A stretch of 64,000 nucleotides of DNA from Smittia aterrima (Eukaryota; Arthropoda; Insecta; Diptera; Chironomidae). The DNA lies in NCBI GenBank assembly GCA_033063855.1, contig CP093830.1, positions 5,890,854 through 5,954,853 of the forward strand, written 5' to 3'. The translations under genes were made by a program, and so were the position numbers. The stretch's first letter is position 1. The number at the start of each line of letters is the position of its first letter. Positions 56,401-64,000 of this stretch are shown piece by piece. Under the pieces are notes generated by a model, which worked only from the letters and a program-made list of their open reading frames with translations, was not told the DNA's origin and made no database searches.

Positions 56401-59400
56401 AAGGATCGTCACAAATTCAACTTAACTTCGATGAAATTTTAATGTGACAGCAAAGTATTCGAAGCTAGAAAGGATGAAGCTATAAATATTCAAGTACACA
56501 GCTCTTCCTCTTTCTCTCTTGCGAAAGTTCAAAATCTAAACTAATTTAAACTTCATCCAAATCCCAACACGACTTCAATTGAGAACAGAAATCAGCTCGA
56601 TAGTTGTGCTGGCTTAACCAACATCAAGGGAATTCACACCGAAGCCAATCCCACTCATAAACAAGAATAATTGATGAGAATTAAAACATTTATTGAACAC
56701 TCACCGGATGTACTGAGGCCAGGACTGGCGGTAAATTTGGCAACGTCGACAATCTTTGCGGCAAATTGTTGATTCGATTCTCGATGTATGCATCTTCGAA
56801 CGATAGAAAATGGTCCCCTGAAACGAGTATAAGACGGAAAATCGAGAATGAAACATCATAAGAATGTGAACGAGACATTTATTAATGGATGTGTTGGCTG
56901 TTTTTCCGCTTTCTGTTTTTCCATCATCATCGTAAGCAAGTTGAGCGTTTGTTACAAGATATCTGATGATAGTAATATCTCGTTACAAGCATAAGATGAT
57001 CAATCAAATTAAAGCGCTTAATTGGCGAGTGGCGGTCGATTAGGTTTCTTGTCAAGGGCAAATAGTTTTCATTACTTTTTTTCATTAAACGTTTGTTTGG
57101 TTGAGAGGTCACAATAATTTAGTTTCCATCTCTCATAAGAAGAGCGAACGATCTCGGAATCTGGTTCTCACATTTCATTTCCTTGTGTTTTACGAACGTT
57201 TTCTTATTTCCTGATCTCTTAAATAAATGGCTTCATGCGTCGGACATGAAATATTGTGCAAAGCATTGAAATTGACATGAAAATGATTGGATTTATGTTC
57301 ACAGCAACCTTCGTTCACTCTTTATCCGATCATCTTCCGAAGGAAATAAAAATATTTATCGACTCGCTCGAAATGTTTCGAGCAATGTAACGATGATTCA
57401 AAAAAGCTTGCGTGCTTTCGCAAACAGTTTGTTCTCTCCTCTCATGACGACGACGACGACGAGATCTTGAATGTTATCGGTTTGACTTTTTGATTGAAAA
57501 TTTTAAGGGAAAGGTGAAATGAAACTGCGCAAAGTTTCCTCACGTTCGAAATTATTCAGGAAAAGGACCGATAGTTGAACACTTGGCACGAACCTTTTGG
57601 AATTTCTTTAACGAAATGTTTCATGTATGCGATGTGTTTAACGAACAGTCCCAAAGGTAAATTTCATTTCGTTTTGCGAGGCTGCGTAGCAAGCGTTCTT
57701 AAGTAAGTACGTTTCCTCACCCCACTTATGCTCTTATGAAAACTTAATGGAATTTACAAATGTGAACTTTTAAAGCTGCCGAGTCATAATTTCTCAAATA
57801 CTTTTCAGCATCAGCGAGCACCATCTGAACGTTTCCCCTTAGCTTTGTCTTTGAACGAGAGTTTCTCGAGCAATTTAAAAGGTTGCAATCGATCAGACAA
57901 ATTGAATAGAATTTCTATGAAAAAATTATTCAAGGGAGGAGATTCAAAAGAAGAAGAAGAATAGAAATTCACTTAACAAATTTTGACATTCAAATCTTTT
58001 CTGGAAAATTATTGATCGAATTGAAATCGTTTCCTGAGCACGAACTGCAATTTACAGAACTAAACAGCGCTCTTCAAAACGTACTTGTTGAGATAGAAGT
58101 GTGAATGGATTATTTGCATGGAACATTAAGATAAATTATGAAAACAACAGCAGCACTTAACTGAAGCATTCACATGCTCGAGCCACATCAAGAGCATTAC
58201 AAAAGAACTTTAAATCGAAAAGTCGTCGCATTGCAGGTGGTGATGGAAATTTTAAAATAAATTCAAAATTCTCTTCAGGTCGACGAGCACACGTTCGAGA
58301 CCGCAAATCACATTATGTCGAAGCCGCAAGTGTGGCAGTTCAATAAACGAAACCTTTTGTTATTGTTATCAATGTGTCCACACCTTGCTTAGGTTCGGTT
58401 TCCGGAAAAATACAACGGGAGACAGCATCACAAGCTGTGCATCGCTTTTCGGGACAAAAACAAATTCTGTTTGTGAAATATTTTTCGTGAATTGAATTGC
58501 AACAACATCGAAACGATTTTCTTCTTTTCTCAGAAACAGTTCAAGGTTTTCGCTTCAGTAAACCAGAACATTCGACATTTCTATGCATGAGCGAAAAGGT
58601 TGTGAATGTGATTTGATTTTAAACACTTTTTTTTCTGTGCCACGAGCATCGAAGTGAAGCCGTATGAAAGTTAAAGGAATATCAGGAACGACGTTATTGG
58701 AAGCAAGGAAAAATTTGTCTTATGATTAAGGAAATGGCGTGAAAAATTGCGCAACATAGGGAAGTTGTAAGCTGATTTACGATGAACACTGATGTTTCCG
58801 TCAACTGACTCGATTCGTTGCTCAATCACTTCTTTGCTTTGCGAAGGTGTTTCAAGAGAAACTCTGAGAGAAATGAGGAAATTTTCATTTCCTTAATTCA
58901 TTGAACGACTTCACGTGTGCTTTGCCCACTCAGAGTGTTGAAACCAGCATCGAAAAATTATCGAGTAAACATTCTCGCTGATAAAATAAGCAAATTCGAC
59001 TTTCTGCTTTCAACTTTATTTGTAGCACCGCGGTTTGCTCATTAAAGCGTCAAGCTGTTACATTCTGTTTATCCGAAACATCATCGAGTCACTTTGATTT
59101 AAATTAATTTCACCGACTCACTCTCAAATCGAGATTGGATCTACTCGAATAAGAAAACAGATGAAATCAAGCACAGGTGGCTTCCAGCTTCATAACGATT
59201 TGTGTCACTCCAAATAAGTGAGCCATAATCTTCCCGAGGCTTAGAGGTTGATTTGACTTGACTGCGCTTGCTGTGAGAAGCAAAATATTTTGTCAAGAGA
59301 CTTTCGTCTTATCAATGGCGTCTGATAACCTTGAACCAAAACTCACCAGACAATAAATCTCATTGAGATCAATAACGACTTGGGACGTTGCCATATGCGC

Positions 59401-62400
59401 GTTCGCTATAGGTAGAGACGAAGACGAAGAGCTGTTTGAAACTTCTTTTAAACTGAAGCGCAGTCGATTTGAACTCGAGAAGTGTAACTATAAATCTTCT
59501 TGATTTGTACTATTGAAACTTTTTTATTTTCTTCTTCCTGACATAAAAAACCATTTTCCTCAGCTCTTGAGCTTGAAAAAGTTGCTTTCATCTTTTAAGA
59601 TCAATACTTCATTTGCCGTTGAAGCTTCGAGCACAATAAAGCATTCTCAAGTCGACCTGACCCGATGAGACAAACAAAAAAGAACGAAAACAAATTCATT
59701 TCAGCGCCATTAAGCTCAGGGTCGAGACACTAAATAGAAAAGAGCAATAAAGTTGTTTCTTTTGCTTCTGGATCATTATACTCGAAACACCTGAGGCGAA
59801 ATAATTCTTCTTTGAAGTTTCATACGGAAAAAGAATTTTCGTTTCGAAACCCCTAAATCGTTTTTTCATTAACGTGACGACTGATTACAGTTTGGATGTT
59901 TGCATTTGCTTCAAAAAGCAAAAGTATTTCCGTCTGGCGATGCAACGACCTGATAATTTAAGCATTAGTGATAATTAGCATTCTATTTGTGCTCGTCTCT
60001 TTCCTTTAAGCATTTACTTGGAACAAGAAGAGCCGTCATTGGATCCTTTTGCTCATTCATTAAGCTCAGGAGACAGAGGCAGCCAACGTGAACGGCTAAT
60101 TAAATCTTCATGAAAAGTAATGAGGTTGGCAATTCCGAGCAAGCTCGAGTGTAATTTTTGCACGTTTTATTATTTAGTTTTCGAATCGTAAACGATTGCA
60201 ACGTGGCTGAGAGAGAAAATCGATAAATCCGAGGAAAGCAGAAAGAAGTGAAAGTGAAGAAAAGAAAAATCTCTGTATCCTCACTGAGCTGATAATCATC
60301 AGAGTTTATTTGCTTTATTCATTGTGACGATGACCATAAGCCTCTCATTGTTTACAGTGACTTCATTTCAAACGACTCTCTCATCGAAAGCATCACAGCT
60401 GATAACGGAGGCGTCGCAATCACTCGAGACAAAACCAACAGAAGCTTTGAATTTTACGAGCAAGAATTTGTCTTTCGATTAATTCCATTCTGCTTTTCAT
60501 TGCTGAAACGGAATTGTTAGGAAGTTACGGGAAAAGTTTTCCCTTTGGCTTCTCTTTCTCTATTCATTGAATTCTGAGTAAAGAATGTTGTATTTTCTTC
60601 AAACAATGAACGACCTGATCTATTATACTAAATGACATGATAGTTTCTTGTTTCAATCATCGAAGGTTCAATAAACGTGTTTGATTGATATGATATGATT
60701 CATATGAACTTTCGAGATAAACATTTCTCTGATCTCACTGTTGCTTTCGTCCTCTTAAAGTAATTTACTTCCTTCCTTAAGATATAAGAAAGGCCAAAAA
60801 GGTTTCTGTGACTTAATGAGAACTCAAGGGGAAACGTAACCACTTTCAATTTCATTTTCTGCCCGTCAAAATGTGTCCCCATAAATTCTCTCGAAGTCAT
60901 TATGAATTAAATTATTGTGATGAAGCATTAGACGTTAGAAACATTTTCCGTCTCTGTCCCAAAACAATAAGAGAAAAGGAAACTTTTTTCATCCTCTTAT
61001 TAAACGAAAGCTTTCATTCGTGAGAAAAGATCAACAAAAGTTTTCGCTGGAACAAGTACGAAGGGGGCGGAAAAGTTTTTTGAAGGAGAAGTAAATTAAA
61101 AACGAAAATAGTCGTAGAACCAACGTGCGACATGTTGGTTGTTGTTCGCTGAGCTGTTATTGTTTTCCCTCACTCAATTTTGCTTTCATCCTGCTGTTTG
61201 TATTCTCCTGTCTGACACTTTTGGGACCTCGTTTGTTTCGCCAAAGTCGAGGCAAAGAAAAGAGAAGCGAGCAAAAAAAATCATTCTCGTTACGCTTTGT
61301 TTACTTCCTTCTATTCATTTCGAGTCTGTTGTTCGACTGGAAACTTTACTGTCATTACAAAGTAACACCATGAATTGATAAATGAGCGTGAGGATAGAAC
61401 CGCCACGAACGGAACTGTGACATTAAAGAAGGATTACTCCTTTAATTATAACATTTCTATTGTGTACGTTTTCCATTAAATGAAAACCCATTAAAAACTT
61501 CTCCACATCTCGAGAGGATTTTCCTTTTTACATTTCAAGGATTACGATGCTTTACAAACAATACAACCGGAATCTTAAAGTTACTTTTGCTCGAGGAGAA
61601 AGAGTTCCTGTCTTTTCGAACGAAACTTGAAAAATGCACAAGCCGAGAAACTAATTACGGACAAACTGACAACGACAGACGTTAATTTGGTTTTAAGCCA
61701 AAAAAATATGAAAGCAAAGAAAAGTTTTATTTTTCTCATGTAGCATAAACCAATTTCCCTTTTCGAAGCTCAAGCGGCCTTGGTAGCTGTCTAACTGTTG
61801 AAAACTTTCAACGCTAAAGCTTTGAAACTCGAGATCCTCGCTGTTGCTATGGAAATTCCACTTTTACAATCCTTGCAGTTCTTATTCCTTTCATTTCACT
61901 CTTGGTAAAACACACTGAGCGCTGCTTCATCAAATTAATTTTAATTGCTGTGCAAAAACTAGTTTTACATTCGGCAAACGAAGGAAGCAAAAACATAAAA
62001 GCTTCCAAGGGAAATATAAAAGTTAACGAAATTAAAAAAACAAATGTTTTCTGGTTGTTGCTCGTTAAGATCGTTTTGTTTTAAAATGAAGTCTCATTGC
62101 GATTGGCATGTGAACGAATGTGAAGTATCTAGTTCAAAGCCACTTGCTGGCATTTCTATTGCCTTCTCTGAAAATTTTCATTTCGGCAAAATGTATTTCG
62201 AAATGTAAACCGTAAACGAAAGTAAACAATCGAATTCATTGAGTTCTCATTATAAAAACAATCAATCTATTGTTGATAATAGAATCATTCCGATTCGACC
62301 CATGTACTTGGTACACAGACGAGATCTCTTTCCCTCCCCTTCTCTCAATTATTGAACAGCTCAATCATTTTTCATCACCTCGAAACCTCGGTGGGTTGTC

Positions 62401-62788
62401 CAGAGCATGAAAAAACATTATCATAACCAACTCCCAACAAAAGAATCGTTGTAAAAAAAAATTATACGCGAACCTTTCTCCCACTAAAACTTTTCCCGCA
62501 TAGCTCAGCGTTTTCTCATTCATTCGGCTAATGGCAGAAGGGAAGTTTCTTTTTATTCTGATAACCTCGTTGGACGGCTTAATTTCCTTTTAAATGCGAG
62601 CGCCATCCTGCGAAGCTATGTCGACGTGTGGTTGTAGTAAGACGTTTGAGAAACGTCGATTATCCACACGCGCCGTAACGTAAAACGTCAAAATAATTGA
62701 TGGAAACTTTGATAAAGCTTGATACTTACTTGCCAATGATCTCACAGAGCTCATACACATCGTCGAACAAAACTTCTTCATCAGCCAT
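47421..62788 (-). CDS. CASK: CASK, N-terminal half: CaM-kinase-like domain and two L27 domains (10 exons, 3' part not in window)
   Basis: CASK is a membrane-associated guanylate kinase scaffold acting at synapses and cell junctions; its L27 domains bind Veli/Lin-7- and SAP97/Mint-type partners. Exons in coding order (minus strand): 62788-62730, 56817-56705, 55543-55438, 53758-53681, 53622-53441, 49513-49338, 49059-48937, 48123-47976, 47887-47718, 47588-47421. They total 1323 nt (441 codons), with GT donors, AG acceptors and matching phases throughout. The protein starts [20 protein letters not shown]; the start has G at -3 and G at +4. Kinase landmarks: glycine loop around K20-GPFS, ATP lysine K41, HRD 139-141, Cys146 in place of the Mg-binding Asn, and GFG 162-164 in place of DFG, then APE in exon 6. 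This is the unusual Mg-independent CASK kinase signature. Residues about 280-315 (DRDKLQR... to KLKGAVQAI) are the calmodulin-binding tail. Residues about 335-441 form L27N and L27C. V40 of the usual AVK motif is Ala. The PDZ, SH3 and guanylate-kinase exons were not found. Confidence 0.96.
49514..53440 (-). other. CASK intron 5 (3.9 kb)
   Basis: Lies between the exon carrying the GFG motif (donor GTGAGT) and the exon starting RVGCPHY (acceptor AACAG). Open frames of up to about 134 codons occur at 52.6-53.2 kb on both strands, but they have no recognisable motif and no good splice sites in frame. I see no gene in it. Confidence 0.85.
55087..55341 (-). other. Coding-like open segment inside CASK intron 3, unidentified
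   Basis: An 80-odd codon frame lies on the CASK strand between the exons ending 55438 and starting 53758. It is locally richer in GC than the rest of the intron and has balanced, protein-like composition (for example [20 protein letters not shown] and [16 protein letters not shown]), ending in a stop. It has no ATG in its first 30 codons, so if real it is a terminal exon. A possible acceptor is GAATTTAG/AGTTG (exon start 55321), whose phase would fit the preceding CASK exon (TT/A). I recognise no family. Alternatives are an exon of a nested gene, an old retro-copy fragment, or chance. Confidence 0.3.
56818..62729 (-). other. CASK intron 1 (5.9 kb)
   Basis: Bounded by donor GTAAGT (after residue K20, phase 2) and acceptor TTTCAG. 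It contains simple tracts such as five GAC units at 57446-57460 and an AAG run near 57949. No nested gene was recognised. A long first intron behind a short first coding exon is a usual place for enhancers and alternative starts, but nothing specific is visible. Confidence 0.85.
57446..57460. repeat. (GAC)5 trinucleotide tract
   Basis: Five GAC units inside CASK intron 1. No coding context. Confidence 0.85.
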
Positions 62789-63100
62789 TGCTGTCGTTGT
62801 GTGTTTTATTCCTTCTAGGATTTTGTAAGTTTTCTTCTAAAAATTTTTCACTTCAACTTTTCCTTTTCTTTAAACTTTTTTAATTTTTCTGAACGTTAGC
62901 GGTGATAGTGGAAAATAAAATAATTTGTGAAAAAGAAAACAAAAGTAAAAAATATTGTCGTGCGACTAAAAAGCTTTCAGTCTTGTCGATTTTAATCTGT
63001 TGTCCCCTGGTTGTGTGAAAAAAGCTTCTTTTGATTTATCCACTTGCTAAATTGGGAAAAAACCCAATTCTTCTAAGCAACGAGATCACTGCTCGTTGAC
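62789..63100 (-). promoter_or_regulatory. CASK 5' leader and presumed promoter-proximal region
   Basis: Immediately upstream of the CASK ATG, the minus strand is purine-rich (long A/G runs between about 62820 and 62960), as is common for fly 5' untranslated regions. The context GACAGCA-ATG-G is favourable for initiation. I see no TATA box or other core element that fixes a transcription start, so the boundaries are approximate. Confidence 0.3.
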
Positions 63101-64000
63101 TGTGTTGCTAACACTGATTTTTATTCGCTTCCTTGTTGGGAAACTTTACAAAATATCCTTGAGAGCTTGTTGGAAGTTCCTTTCCAATAAAATCTTTGAA
63201 AGCTCACGCACTGGAAAGCGATTCCTTTTTTCACAAAAAAATCTAAATGCACTAAATGAAAGTTTTAATAACTTAATCAATCAGCCAAGGACTTTCACTT
63301 TAAAATGAAGTTTCGATTGATTCACTTTGCGTGTAGCACACTAATCAACACTGTTGTCACGACCGTCAATTCAACGTTTACAAGGATGTCAGCAAAACTT
63401 GATTTGGGGCGGGGGAAATTCAAGCTGTTTCTTCGATTTTCTGAGACAGCCGACGTTGACTCGAGGGAATTTATTTCTGATTACGACTGTCCACGTTATC
63501 TTTCCACCAAATCGAATCTTTTTCTCTCTTGTTGTCTCCAGAATTCGCGGAAAAATGATTTTTCACTCCGGACTTCAGTTTCACTACAAAACTTCCAGTG
63601 TTGACTGAAGCTCACACTGCGCAATTGGCGAACTCGATATCTTCAAACATTTTCGTGTCTTCGATGAGCGCTCAAAAGTTGCACAACAAAAGTTTGAGTC
63701 TTCGATGTTGTACAATGTTTAAATTTAAAATGAAAGTTGTCTCTGTTTGAAAACATTCTCAATCACAGTTCCGATCAATTCTATTACAAAGATCTTTAGC
63801 ATTCCAACTTAATCTAATCGAAGATTCAATTGAGTGAGAGATGAACCAATTAAAGCTATCTCCTGATGGATATTGCTTTCGCTTAGGTGTTGCGTGAGTA
63901 ATTTCCTTCAATCAATTATTCAACCTTATTCGATGCTTAATTGTTGCTTGGTGAGGAAGTTAATCATTTAGATTTATTCCAGTTTTTGTCTGAAGAGCTT

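Noticed and set aside
1..64000. tRNA genes, transposon ends, CRISPR-like arrays, bacterial operons
   Set aside because: I looked for T-loop-like GGTTCRA patterns, long terminal or inverted repeats with coding remnants, and regularly spaced repeats, and saw none I could support by eye.

Overview
The window is a piece of an animal nuclear genome, most likely an insect and probably a nematoceran-type dipteran. The reasons are spliceosomal GT...AG introns (several of only about 58 bases beside others of kilobases), AT-rich non-coding DNA with many short homopolymer and CT/AG tracts, and a CASK kinase domain that matches the fly form in its diagnostic residues. No bacterial, phage or CRISPR-like features were seen. 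Everything I could support as a gene lies on the minus strand.

Right part (about 47.4-62.8 kb): ten consecutive coding exons of the scaffold kinase CASK (calcium/calmodulin-dependent serine protein kinase, a MAGUK). They cover the start codon, the whole CaM-kinase-like domain and both L27 domains, 441 codons with every splice phase matching. The last exon ends in a good donor, but the PDZ, SH3 and guanylate-kinase exons were not found further left. They are either beyond base 1 or absent.

Middle (38.0-40.0 kb): a tight pair of two-exon genes. TMEM141 (101 aa, small two-pass membrane protein) is followed after a single base by the start codon of GTPBP6 (523 aa, mitochondrial HflX-family GTPase). 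A poly(A) signal follows GTPBP6. The spacing suggests one dicistronic mRNA. If CASK continues leftwards, the pair sits inside a CASK intron on the same strand.

Left part (1-38 kb): almost no recognisable coding sequence. The one exception is a probable exon at 18,958-19,322 encoding a proline/histidine/cysteine-rich segment with a clear donor site. I could not identify it securely. The rest reads as long intron or intergenic DNA with simple repeats and a few short palindromes. Most open frames of 60-123 codons there are within what chance gives at this base composition and have been left out.

I found no clear sign of an undescribed system. The observations most worth checking are the 1-nt TMEM141-GTPBP6 junction, the missing second half of CASK, and two unidentified coding-like segments (18.96-19.32 kb and 55.09-55.34 kb).
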